Assembly: GCA_015680685.1 (NCBI GenBank)
Contig: MNCI01002119.1
Location: 614,731-678,730 of the forward strand
Source of the DNA: Gnetum montanum
Taxonomy: Eukaryota > Streptophyta > Gnetopsida > Gnetales > Gnetaceae
DNA length: 64,000 nt
Direction of reading: 5' to 3'
In this document: positions 1 through 10,479 of the stretch, in pieces
Numbering within the stretch: the stretch's first letter is position 1
Layout of the letters: every line of letters starts with the position of its first letter
The notes under the pieces: generated by a model
What the model was told of the DNA's origin: nothing
Databases searched by the model: none
Seen by the model: only the letters and a program-made list of their open reading frames with translations
Translations under genes and position numbers: made by a program

Positions 1-222
1 GAGAGCCAGCTTCGCCTGGATCTTAACGCATATGAAATTGTATTCTTCAGGGGTTATGACCGTAAAGATAAGCTCTTTCCCCTGAAGCCTCAATGATCGG
101 CGCAATGGTCCCTGAGGTCCCGTTGCACCAGGAGCTGGTCCTGTGGCTGCTGTAGGATTGGTAGGTGCGACACCCAGATCGGTGGCGACCATGGCGGTTG
201 TGTTTGAGTAAAAAGAATCCAT
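1..222 (-). CDS. N-terminal part of an unidentified ORF, open at window edge (RT1)
   Basis: An ATG at 222 on the minus strand opens a frame of 74 codons that runs off the left window edge without a stop. An in-frame TGA lies six bases upstream, so this is the first ATG after a stop. The peptide starts MDSFYSNTTAMVATDLG, continues through a Thr/Pro/Gly/Ala-rich stretch (about residues 19-40) and then RRSLRLQGKELIFTV. I do not recognise a domain. It lies downstream of an LTR-like promoter region (TATA at 1166-1173) on the same strand, so a Gag N terminus of a retroelement is the natural guess, but this is inference. It shows none of the stop-codon decay seen in the neighbouring elements. A shorter overlapping frame (47-262) ends in a stop and is probably a shadow. 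Confidence 0.4.
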   Translation of the reverse strand, partial: MDSFYSNTTAMVATDLGVAPTNPTAATGPAPGATGPQGPLRRSLRLQGKELIFTVITPEEYNFICVKIQAKLAL

Positions 223-1165
223 TGATCAATGAAATCGAGAGTAACTGATAATCGGATCTCAAAGAAAAATGGCTGGTAACAAAAAGCAGAAAAGGCTTTC
301 TACCCTGTAGGATTTCAAAGAAATCGTCCTTGCGACCGATCTATACCACACGATTAACCGTAGACTTCCCTAGAGGTATTACGTCTATGGTTTAGGGTAT
401 GGATCTCTAACAAGGTTACCCGAAATGTTCGGATCGGAGCCTGAATGCCCTTCTTCTAGAGCCAGAAAACTGTAACGACAGAAAACGTCGGCAGCTGGAA
501 ATACCGACCGAGATTCCTACGTACACAGTTTTAGCCATGGATCCGCGTGAGGGCTATGCTGGAAAAACGAATCCGTGGCGCCCTGAACGGTCTTGTCGAT
601 CAGACAGGGACTTACGGGTCGGTAAAATGATGAAAATTACGTGGAGAGAAAGCGATCTGTTTCGAAGAGTGGTAAAACGAGAGGAAAACGATGTAGTTGG
701 ATTGCAACGGCGATAATGCTAAACACGATAAAAGGAGGTTGACATAAGAGAAGCTCCAAGCTTCAAGATCTGCGCTTTGACTTACAAATGTATATTTCGT
801 ATGAGAAATTACACTGGGGAATCCCCGATTACAGGATGTGAAACAAGCACAGAACAACAAGCAAAACGGTCTAAACAGAAGTCCGATCTACCTCGTGGGC
901 TAAAGCTGAGATGCAAGGCAGGCCAAGCTTTGACGTCTACCGATCAACTATTTCTGATTGATAGAGTCCTTTCAGCAGAAAGATTTCTCCTGTCACCAGT
1001 GCTCAAATCGAACTGTACTCTGCTTCGGCTGTAAGGTGATGATGTCCACGATTGCCAAAGCGTTGTTCTCTGTATCTCTTCTCCAAAGTGCTAAGTGCTC
1101 TGGTGCTCAGAAATATGCTTTTTTCTTCTCTGATTTGCCAACCTCTGTATCTTTGTCAACTGGGG

Positions 1166-1173
1166 TATTTATA
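1166..1173 (-). promoter_or_regulatory. TATA box of the RT1 promoter
   Basis: TATAAATA on the minus strand, in the context CCTATAAATACCCC. It sits between the palindromic repeat block (upstream on that strand) and the ORF at 222. The same CCTATAAATA core is used in the Athila-like LTRs of this window, although the surrounding sequence is unrelated. Confidence 0.45.
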
Positions 1174-1350
1174 GGCCGCGACGCTTCGTGGAAAAGGCGC
1201 AACGCTATTGATGTGGGTCCCAGATACTGCGGGCCCTGCTGGCATGATCTTTTAAGTCAGACTGTGACTACGCACCACACGCTTGTTTGCGTGTTGTGTG
1301 TGTGAAGAGTAGGCACATGCTGAGCGTGCTTTGATTGCTTTCAGGCTGTA

Positions 1351-1732
1351 TTACACTCATTCGCGTTGCGTTGCGTGTATGAGCGTAATCTGGTGTAAAA
1401 ACAATAAGCTCAGAGTTGCTTTACGCTCACTACGCAGTTGCGCGTGTCAAAGCGTAAACAATGTACAACTTTACGCTCACTAAGCAGTTGCGCGTGATGA
1501 AGCGTAAACAATGCATGCCTTACGCTCACTACGCAGCTGTGCGTAATGAAGTGTAAAACAATGTGCAACTTGAAACATACGCAATGGTACACACCGCCGC
1601 GTAACGAGCATAAAAACAAGTTATTCATGCGCCGCGAGGAGAAGCGTCAAACTGTTGCGCTTCTCTAGATTCATCCTTTGACTATTTTGGAGCTTATTAC
1701 ACTCATTACGCTGCCATGCGTAATAGAGCGTA
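1351..1732. repeat. Five palindromic modules, three in a ~50-bp tandem array
   Basis: Five copies of a short module begin TTACRCTCA and close with a GCGTAA-type inverted end, so each can fold on itself. Approximate positions are 1351-1390, 1421-1456, 1471-1507, 1520-1555 and 1697-1732. The middle three are a true tandem array: starts at 1421, 1471 and 1520 give periods of 50 and 49 bp, each followed by an AACAATG spacer. The block lies 180-560 bp upstream of the minus-strand TATA box, where LTR enhancers would be expected. Confidence 0.7.
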
Positions 1733-1812
1733 AACTTGTCCTGGACCCAAGCTGGAGCGCGCTCTCGCTTCAATTGCGAATCTTTGCCTGAGGCCGACCC
1801 GTAATTTTTCAC

Positions 1813-3932
1813 GGTGTTTCAATACTGTTCATATGATTGTGGTGAAGCTTCACTTGAATAGTAAGTTGGTTGTTCGTAGTGGAACTACCAAGGATTGCCT
1901 TGAGGATAAGGTAATCTTCTAGGTGTTTACCTTCTTGATGGCCTAGGATTCAAAGCGTACACCTTAGACTCGTGCAAGTGTGACACAATAGGGAAACATC
2001 CCTTAGGATGTTCATATTGGTAGATGTCACACCCACTATCATCATCTAACTCTAACTCCACAACCTCTTCTACTGCAGTAGCCTTACCCTAACCACTTTG
2101 GTAGGCATGTTCAACTTCCTTTCTTCTTTTGCGATCACGATCACTACTTTGCTCTTTGGATTCTTTTCCAATTTTTAGAGTAGCTTGGAATTTTTCATCA
2201 AAAGATTCCTAGATTTTATCCACCTTAGTTGAAATTTTAGGAACAAATTTTTAAATTAATAGGGTTTTCACTGCACCACTTCATCAAGGGATGCCTCCCC
2301 CTCATTATCATATAATCGAACCTTCTTTTTTCTAATGGAAAGATCTCAATTATATTCCTTAGCACTTTCCCATTTTCTCAATTCTCCTTCTTCTTCTTTA
2401 ACCTACTCAATCAGCCTTTAGATCCGATAGGCTTTAAGTTTTGACAATCTCCATTAGGCATAGACCTCGAGGGTTCTTCTCATTTTTTATCAAAGCCCTT
2501 CTACAATATGGAAAAGCTACTTCCTTTAAGAATAACATGGCCAGAACATCTATGAAAAAGATAATAATACTGACCCATGGCTACATCCAAGGATTCATGT
2601 GTTCCTTATTACCAGCCTTCAATTTTCTTTCTTAAGTTGGACACTCGAGAGTATGTCTGATATTTGTCATTGAATAGCTCAAGCATCGTACTCCATCTAT
2701 AAATTGATTTCAGCTCTAACGAGTGGTACCAAATTTCTACTTCTTTTATGAGTATCCTAGGAAATAGTTTAAGTTTCTGCCAATCATTTTCAATGTTCTA
2801 CAAAGCACAAGCATCGTGAAAGACTTGAAGATGGGTCTATGGATCTAAGTTATATCCCCCCTCAAATCTAGGGATATTGTTCATATTCAACCTCTTAATT
2901 CTACTATCTTTCACATGTGTGGTTGGAATTCTAATTACCTTTATGATGTTTAACATGGTTTAAGTTGCAAACAAAGGCTCATCATCATCATGATTTTGAT
3001 GATGCCTATGATGCCCTTTGTTACCCCTTCATTCATGATAGGGCCTATGATCATTGTTATTTGGCCATTCACATCTAGCACGGTTTGATCCTTTGTGGTT
3101 TCGATCAAATTCAAAGGAGGAGGAAGAAGATGCATATGAAGAGGATGAAGAGGGAGGAGGACAAGCACCACAATGGTGTTTACAACCTCCTCTCTACTTG
3201 TCATGATTACGATCATCAAATATATCATCAAAATGATGCTTGTCCAAGCCCTAGCCTTGACTCCCACTTTTTCTTGAACTAAGATTATTGATAGTCAACT
3301 ATAAATTTAGGTTCAATTCCCTTCACCAAATTTAAGGGATGGAGAATCTTCATGTTAAAAACTCCCAAAGCGAGGATCCTCATTGTCTTTTTAGTTTAGT
3401 AGAAATAAGGGGTTAGTGAGTCATTTCCCCTTCATGGCTTCATGCCACTTCTTCTAGTGTTGATCTATTTTGCATTGTGTTTTAGTGGGATGGTAGGCCC
3501 AATAGTCATGGTCCTACATAATGTATTCCTCATGGAGATCCTAGATGCCCAAGTTCTTAAGATTTTTAAGTAGCATCCCAAGAACAAATCAGTCGAGTGG
3601 CAACACAATGTTGCCCTCCATGTCTTTCCACCATAGCTAATTATGCTCTAGTCTCTCCTATATTTTTGTGCTTAAGAAACAATGTCGAATGCTCATGCTA
3701 CCCTTGATCACATGTGCAAGATTCTTGAGAAACTTCTACGGTAGCAATCTATAGGACCATATTAATATGGTGGCAACACAACGTTGTCCTCCAAATCTCT
3801 CCACTGCATCTATTTATCCTAGTGTAGGATGAGGGTGAAATTAGGCACAAACTCATCTAGATGAGTATACACCACATTGAATTTTGGAGGCATTGGCAAT
3901 TTCGATTCATCATGCCTATGAGAAGAAGACAT
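1813..3932 (-). pseudogene. RT2 gag remnant
   Basis: Gag of the Athila-like family, full of stops and small indels. The start is placed at the ATG at 3932, which begins MSSSHRHD, matching the MSSSHKS start of RT9 gag. Recognisable blocks in sense order are the NVVYTHLDEFVPNFTLILH region (about 3870-3815), the region around 2870 that aligns with the FEGGYN block of RT8 and RT9, and the zinc-knuckle-like C terminus (about 2040-1960) with a GCDIYQYEHPKGCFPIVSH pattern. The second cysteine of that knuckle is Tyr, as in RT9. Homology to the family stops near 1813. Gag would form the virus-like particle; this copy cannot be translated. Confidence 0.7.
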
Positions 3933-4071
3933 CTTCACTTAGAAGAAAAATAACATTATGCTTTAATTATTATTATTATTATTATTCAAATGATTACAAC
4001 ATTAGGTTTTGTTCTAATGATCTTAAATAATTTTCACTAAGTCCTAGATAGTGCACATCACTAACTAAAAA

Positions 4072-4090
4072 TCCCCAGCAATAGCATCAA
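4072..4090 (-). other. RT2 primer-binding site (decayed)
   Basis: Immediately inside the LTR the minus strand reads TTGATGCTATTGCTGGGGA. It is a mutated version of the TTGGCACCGTTGCAGGGGA site in RT8, and its position and GGGGA end are retained. Athila-group elements are reported to use a tRNA-Asp-type primer site of this form. Confidence 0.6.
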
Positions 4091-4944
4091 TGATGAGCAA
4101 CGAGTAGACCCTATGCCCAACCATACGAATCACATGCATTTACACACGATCCAATCCAATTTCAAAGACTTCTAGGTTTTAATGTACACTAATCTAGGAT
4201 GTAAATCAACTATTGTAATCATTGTCTTCCCAATTACACTTGTGAGTACAAGGGTATAGTTAAGTATAACTGAGGCATACGATTTTTATCATTTTTATGC
4301 TTTTGTGTTCTAAGTCGAATAAGAATAAAGGAAAAAGAATAAGGTAATTAATTACTAAATTAATCTAACTAGCTAACACTTAACTAATCCTAACATAAGC
4401 ATTTGTTCCCACTTTCCATACACATCCTAAACATGTATAACACTCCTGGGTTACCAAACATTAAGCATTACTGGTATTATTAAGCATTACATGTATGCTC
4501 GAAGTGGTCGTCCTTATGTTTACTATTTAATTTATCTAAATTAACTACTTTAATTACTTAAAACATTAAATTAAAGTGCTTAAAATATTAAATGCTTACA
4601 GAAACAATTAATTTGATCCAAGTGCTGCAAGGTTTGATCAGAAAGCTCATCTTTATTGTTGCACATACTAAAGTGCTAAGGTACAACAATGCTCAAATAA
4701 AGATCTGTGCACTCTTTAACACCTAATGGGGGAACCTAGAAAATATGCTAACTTTCAAGAAGAAAAACTACTAGATATTGGCTATAACTTATGAAAGGAA
4801 TGCCATAAATGTGGCAAAATATGCACATTTATAGGTGAAATAGGGTACCCTATCAATGGGTACATGTCAACAAGTCAAGACATGTGTTGACAGGATCACG
4901 TTAACAACATCCAATCAACACGACCAAACCATGATGCTTCACCA
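4091..4944 (-). repeat. RT2 5' LTR
   Basis: About 854 bp, TGATGAGC...TTCACCA on the plus strand (the family end is TCATCA). It aligns along its length with the LTRs of RT5, RT8 and RT9, including the segment with GGTTAAG followed by AT-rich sequence and the AATAAAGATCTG block. It abuts the truncated RT3 LTR directly. Confidence 0.75.
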
Positions 4945-5618
4945 TGTATGGTTAAGTGTAACTAAAGCATATGATTTTTATCATTTTATATTTATTATTT
5001 AAATTGCTTAAGTGCTAGAAAATAAAGTAATTAAATTTTTAATTAATCTAATAACTAACTAATATCTTTACTAATCCTAACATAAGCATCCATTTCCATG
5101 TTTCGTACACATCCTGTACACATTGCAATGCTACTAGGTTACCAATGCTTAAAGTGTTCATGCTTATGTGCTTTAATTAAATGCTATTTAATTAATTAAT
5201 TTGATGCATTAAAGTAAATTGCTCAAATAATAAGTACATTTAAAGTAAACATTAAGCTAATTCTAAATGCTGCAAGGTTTGCGAATAAAGCTCATCTTTA
5301 TTGCTAATCACACCAAGGTGCTAAGGTACATTAGTGTTCAAATAAAAATTTGTATACTTTTCATTTCTGCTATAGTCACTTAGAAAATATTCTAATTTTT
5401 GAATGAATAAAATGCAAGAGCTTTGCTAGGATACTAACTATCAAATGCCATAAATGCGGCTGGTAAGTATGTATTTATAGGCAAAGATAGACATTATGTC
5501 GACAGGGTCATGTTAACACATCAGACCATGCATCGATGTGATCACGTCAATGGGATCTTGTTGACAAGATGGCATCGACGGCATCCCGTCGATGCAACCC
5601 AAGGAAGATGCTTCATCA
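4945..5618 (-). repeat. RT3 3' LTR, truncated
   Basis: LTR copy of the same family that lacks roughly the first 160 bases on its left side: it begins at the TGTATGGTTAAG position internal to other copies. It ends CTTCATCA. Its U3 tip (right side) has a strong dyad: GCATCGACGG at 5572-5581 and CCGTCGATGC at 5586-5595 with a 4-bp spacer. Direct juxtaposition with the complete RT2 LTR suggests RT2 inserted into this LTR, but the other half of the target is not in the window. Confidence 0.7.
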
Positions 5619-5869
5619 TACTACTACAACTGAATGAAAACTTGTCCTCAAGTGAATAAAAGGAGGAACAAGTTTCTTTACAAACTTTTGGGACCATATG
5701 GCATTATTAACTAACTAAATACACACAAATTAACACAAAAAATACTAAGTGCCCAAGTATATGGATTTACAATCATGACAAAAATTTTGTGTTCATGACA
5801 ACAAAATTGAACACCATACAAAATTTTATAGCACAATTCCTTTGATGGCTTGAAGATAAGGAAAAAAAT

Positions 5870-8714
5870 TAGATGGTCTCAAGCAGTGGAGGTTCCTAAG
5901 GCTCTAAATGACCTTCTCCTACTTCTGGTGTACATGGTTGTTGAAGTAATGCTTATGGCTATTTGGCTGCAATTGCAACTTCTGGTGGAAGATGAAAAGC
6001 ATCTAGCAATGCTTTCATCTTCTCCTGCTTACTTCTGGGATCATACATAGTCTAGGTAGCATCATCAATATGTAGTAGTATGGGAACATTCCAAGGATAG
6101 GGCATTGCATGGAACATCTCCTTGACATTAACAAACTAGGCAGCAAATGGTTCTTTTCATGTCGAACACTCTGAGTCCATTTTGCAACTCATGATAGTCA
6201 TTCATTCTTTTGGCCAGGTTCCTTACTATTAATCTTTGATTCGTTAACTTTACCTTAAAAACCTTGAGTTTTTTGTTTGCTATTTCAAGCTTCTACTTAG
6301 TCTCTTTATGATGCTTGAGCTCTACCTCGTACAAAAGGTACAAGTTAACCATTTGTTTCTCCAACTTTGACCTCAACCTTCCAATGGTTAGCATTGTCAA
6401 GTTCTAGTAACAAAGGTTAGCAAGCTCCATGTACTTCATCATCTGCTAGATTTGTAGCTCCTTAAGGTGAATTTTAGCTTTGTTGTATTCATATTCCATC
6501 AAAGATGGATTGCCAAACATCATCTCCTTGCTGGAGTTTCTGAAGGGCCTAATTTACCTTTGCCTTTATCAGTTGGATGTGTTTCTCTTTGATTTCCTTT
6601 TGCAAGCCAACCTAGTCCCTGTAATGGTTCTCAACCCTTTCAACTTTGAGAGGCTAGCTTTTCCAAGTGACGATTTCAATGTAGACTTCTCTCGAAGGGC
6701 ATGCACCTCCTTCATCAAAAGATTTTAATTTTTTGAGGCCAACTGTCTTAATTCAATGTTTACCATGGTAAGTTACCCCTATTATTGTTGGATGAATTTA
6801 GTCATATGATCTTTCTGCATTTCAACATTTTGTAGGTGATGGTTTTCCTGGGTCAGTCTCACATTCTCCTAGGGAATCTCTGATAAGTCCTTTTTAATGT
6901 TAAACATAGTTGCATCTACTAAGGACTAATTGAAGATTGCCAACTCTTTTGCATACTCAACCTCTTGGAGTTTTTCCTAAAGCTATTGGAAAGCTTCATC
7001 ATTTGAGACTTCTTTGCTAAGTATGGTGGGATTGGTGAGGTGGGCTCTAAGTTCAACAACTTTTGTAGCCAAGCATTAATTCTTGGCTCAAGCTATTTTA
7101 AGTTGAGCATTGGCAATGAGGACCTTGCCCTTAGCCTCAAGTAGCTTTAATTGGTTTGCTAACATGGTTTTTGGGATATCAAAGATATCCAAAATTAGTT
7201 GCCTAATTCCTACCAATTGGTCCAGCAACTCCTTATATTGGGTTACGCTAAATCTCTGACTTTCAGCTCTTGTGAACACTTGCACATCTCTAACTGCAAC
7301 AACATCTGGTACAAATGTCATAGGAGGATTGAGTGCATCATCCACTTTGTTAACAACCACCTTTGCTATCATTTCCTTACCTTGGTTCTGTATCACTAGA
7401 ACAATTGTTCCCTCACCCTTCTCCAAGTTCATTAAGAAGATAGTGGCATTCCTAGAGATTCCTAGGAATTGCTGATGTTAAGAGAGGGACACTGTTACCT
7501 CTTGGATGCTAGGATTTGATCTTCCAAGCACTTGCATTCTTTTGGCAAAAAAAATTAACGCCTAACCCTCCATCTTGTTGATGGATCATGCAACCTCGTT
7601 GAGATGGCTCAATGTTGGTTTGTAGAGAGAGGGTTTACCATCACTCTGTCTTACCTGCTATTTCTATAGAAGTTTCTCACGGAGTTCATGCATCTGCTTA
7701 ATGGTATCATAAGACTTTGACATTGATTGTTCATGAGTGGGTGGTGGTGGCAACTATTCCTCTTTAATTACCTTAGCAAGAACTTTGTTTTTTGTCATTT
7801 CCACCCCAAGAGGTGGAAAGAGCATGTCTTATGGCATTGTTGAAATAGCAAGCTATTCCTCCTCTTCTACATAATTTCCATATGATACATGGGAAGGGGA
7901 GTGCCTTCCTCCCTCATTCATTTTCTTTAAAATGCTTCTTCATCTTAGGATAGATTAGCTGAGGGGGGTTGATTGAAAATATTTTTCTTAGAGTAGTGCA
8001 TGCATGGGGAAAAAAGGTTTTTCTCTTATTAGGCCTCACCATTAGATTGAGGTGGTAGGCCACCATCTTAAAGTATGCATGCTCTACCATTGCCAGTGCA
8101 TCAAACTCCTTATAGCCAACACTATAGCACTACTAGACCCATTATTTTTTGACCTTTGGGTGCACTTGCATTAAAATCTTTGCCAAGGTTGTCCTAGTTT
8201 CTAGCAACCCAAGGGCCTCAAAAATGACCTTCACTAAGCAAAAAAAAAATGTTCTTTATTTTCACTATGGCATCACCCTACCTATTATTCCAAGAGAGGT
8301 AGGTTTCTCCCATGTACCATTCTTTACTGGAAGTAAGAATGGGCCACATGGGAAAGTTTGAAGTTAAACTTTAACATCTTTTGAGGCAAAGTCTAGGAAA
8401 GATCCAAAGCTTAGTTGAAGAAGAACTATTTTTTGAATCTCCTAGGACTCGATTTTTCTCAAGCAAGCCTTTGTTAGGATGACCTCAAGGTTTGGTCTAG
8501 GTCCGAATGTCTCATCTTAGTGGGACTACTCAATTTCAACTTCCAAAATCTAATGAACAGATTCAACTTCAGGGTCATCTTGAAGTGGTCCCATTGCATG
8601 CATCTCATTTACCTACTCCTAGGGCTACTTTTGTTGGTCCATTCCAATTCTAGGTTGCTTGTCCCTTTGTTGGGAAAATCCTCCCTCCTTTGAGTGCTTT
8701 GGTCTTGGTTCCAT
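5870..8714 (-). pseudogene. Extra 3' ORF of Athila-like element, RT3 copy
   Basis: About 945 codons on the sense strand of RT3, between pol and the 3' LTR, which is the place where Athila-group elements carry an env-like ORF. The start is set at 8714: the peptide begins MEPRPKHSKEGGFSQQRDK, matching MAQKSRHPRGEGPSQPRDK of the RT8 copy. The N-terminal half contains the blocks aligned to ACLDAIKLREVQ and GEWYLGETYLFW of RT8. The middle has an open stretch (7088-7432) with GEGTIVLVIQNQGKE and YKELLDQLVG, aligned to GEGAKILVMQHQGQE and HEKLLDRLVG. The C-terminal half is rich in Lys, Glu, Leu and Gln and looks coiled-coil; the end has ALLDAFHLPPEV. Several stops break it. The N-terminal half resembles what I remember of the 'putative plant transposon protein' Pfam domain (PF20167); that assignment is inference. 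Confidence 0.65.
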
Positions 8715-9296
8715 CTATAATCACAACATGACCAAGGATTACAATTTGGTGTATAACTTTATAACATTTGGGTACCTTATCTCTTGAATTAGTTACACTT
8801 GGCTAAGTTTCAATCATGATGGATTAATCATTTTAATATTATTGTATTATTATTTTATTTTAATGTCTACCAGAGTTTGTTGGGAAGGTTTAACTCTCAT
8901 AAATTATGATTTTAGTGTTATTTTATTGGTTAAACTTTGTGGGAGTTAAAAAAATTTCCAAAAAAAAAATTGATCTCATTTGTTAGATTCACTTTCTAGA
9001 CCTAGTATACCTAGAGAGTTAAAGTTTATAGAATTTAACAAGATTGCTTAGTAAATGCTAGTGATTTGTATGGTTGGGTGTAGGAACTATTGGCTACTCA
9101 TCATTAAAAATTTGTTGTCAAAAACCTAAGGTTTGTAGCCCCCATGACATAAAGCTCACCTCCAGTAGCTAGAGGAATGAAGAATGAGGTGAATTAGACA
9201 AGCGGTGTGAAAGTTGTAGGTTCTAGGCTCTGAAAACTGCAAAAACTTCTTCACCATTTTGAAGTAAATGACAAAAAATTTTAAAGTGTTATGTTA

Positions 9297-9356
9297 TATT
9301 TATAGGTTTTTGTGGTTGCATCAACATGAGTGACTTTGTCGATGGGATCCCATCGA
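9297..9356 (-). promoter_or_regulatory. Internal promoter-like region of RT3: TATA plus 18-bp palindrome
   Basis: On the minus strand TATAAATA (9304-9297) is preceded by the perfect palindrome TCGATGGGATCCCATCGA (9339-9356). The extra ORF starts about 580 bp downstream at 8714. The layout (large palindromes, then CCTATAAATA) copies the U3 end of the element's own LTR, whose dyad also uses the TCGATG/CATCGA core. RT8 has the same arrangement with different palindromes. Confidence 0.5.
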
Positions 9357-9359
9357 TGC

Positions 9360-10479
9360 AGCCAAAAGACAATTTTTGTACTTTGAAAATTAGGCCAAAA
9401 ACAAAGAGTTTTTACATAAAGTTAGAGTCCTAAAGATCCAGAAAGGCCATCAACATGAAGAAATGCTTGAAGAGGACTAGATAGTTCATAAAAAAAGAGT
9501 TTTTATGAGGATAATTATTGGAAAGACTTAAAAAGGAGTCAAAACTAGGCACAACTAATGTGGAGCATGAAAGATTTGAATGCAAAAATGTCTAAGGATA
9601 AGGAACTTAAATAGTCCAATCAAGAGGTATGCAAGTGGGTCCTCCCCATAGCAGGCTCATACCTTTAATGCCCTTGCATGCCCTCAAACCGAGGAGTCCA
9701 TGGACCCCATGGGTGATTAATGGTTGTCGAAATTTAAGGACTAAATCTTGTAAGAGACTACCTAAGAATTTTGACACTTCAAACTAAGACACTACATAAA
9801 ACATGAAAAACTAGCAGTTAGATGAGTTATTGGAAGCATAGATGGATGAGAGAGAGTGGAATGGAATCCCGTATCATGGTCACATGAAGTCCCTTTTGGA
9901 TATGGTGATTAATATGACCTGATAACATCCCTCCTTAGTCCAAATTAAAACCAATCACATTTAATGACTTCGCATTAGCACTCCATGTCTAGCCCATCCC
10001 CTCAAGGCACAAGAATATCCACATAGATCAATCATCATTCCTAAAAGACAAGAAAAGAGACGTGGGAAGTGAGATGGACCTTATTTAGAGGGGACCTTTA
10101 AGTGTGGATCAGGTGCCACATGGTAGTGTTGTAGGTGAGACTACGAGAAAAATTCAAAAAAATTTCTAAGTCCAAAGGTGATCAGAAAAAGTTCAAAAAT
10201 TTTCTAACTCTAGCTGCTATGCTCCCCTCTTATTATGTGCAGGATGCGTAACTCAGTAGTTAGAAAAAATCTTGCAAAACTGGTGTCCCATGCTAGCTAT
10301 GCTCTAGAGCATAGCAGGGGCACTGGGAGCGTAGTACAATACTTAAAAAAAATTTGCAAAAGGTGTCATCATTCTAGCACTTAGAAAAAATTTGGGCAAA
10401 GTTCTGCCATTTTAACACTTAGCCAAATTTGTAGTTGAGATGTTAGAGCCCGAAATTTTTGTAGTGTTTCAAGAGGTAG
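9360..10479. other. RT3 tail and unassigned AT-rich sequence
   Basis: No gene is visible. To about 10130 this is Athila-like tail, recognisable by the GGGTCCTCCCCATAGCAGGC signature at 9638-9657 shared with RT5, RT8 and RT9. From about 10131 to 10479 is unassigned sequence with repeated TTAGAAAAAAT-TTGCAAA motifs and a perfect 20-bp palindrome at 10296-10315. Homology to the long-LTR family begins abruptly near 10480. Confidence 0.5.

Larger units (their letters stand above)
230..1812 (-). mobile_element. RT1: putative 5' LTR and leader of an unclassified retroelement
   Basis: Sequence with no recognisable coding content lies between the open frame at 1-222 and the start of the neighbouring gag remnant at about 1813. 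On the minus strand it holds, in order, a block of palindromic repeats (1732-1351), a TATA box (1173-1166), about 900 bases of leader or U5-like sequence, then the ORF. That is the order expected for U3-R-U5-leader-gag. At about 1813 homology to the Athila-like gag of RT5 and RT8 begins abruptly, which marks an insertion or truncation boundary. I could not find a convincing primer-binding site or matching terminal repeat, so the LTR ends are unresolved and the element class is open. Confidence 0.35.
1813..4944 (-). mobile_element. RT2: 5' part of an Athila-like Ty3/gypsy element
   Basis: Minus-strand element with a 5' LTR at 4091-4944, a decayed primer-binding site next to it and a decayed gag running leftward to about 1813, where it is cut by RT1. 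No protease, pol or 3' LTR is in the window. It is assigned to the family by LTR and gag similarity to RT5, RT8 and RT9. Confidence 0.7.
5619..10130 (-). mobile_element. RT3: 3' part of an Athila-like element with the extra ORF
   Basis: Minus-strand internal sequence attached to the truncated 3' LTR. From the LTR inward it has a conserved CTTGTCCTCAAG motif (about 5642-5653), the extra ORF (5870-8714), an internal promoter-like region (9297-9356), and a tail with the GGGTCCTCCCCA signature (about 9638-9650) found in all family members. No gag or pol is visible; homology fades near 10130. Confidence 0.7.

Noticed and set aside
47-262. 71-codon frame overlapping the RT1 ORF
   Set aside because: It ends in a stop, while the alternative frame from 222 stays open to the window edge; no family support for either, but the open one is the better candidate.
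777-1305. Two plus-strand frames in the RT1 promoter region
   Set aside because: They run against the element's orientation, cross the TATA box and the repeat block, and show no recognisable domain.
1421-1569. Regular ~50-bp repeats that could suggest a CRISPR array
   Set aside because: Units are contiguous, with short near-identical spacers; the genome is eukaryotic and the block sits upstream of a TATA box in an LTR-like region.
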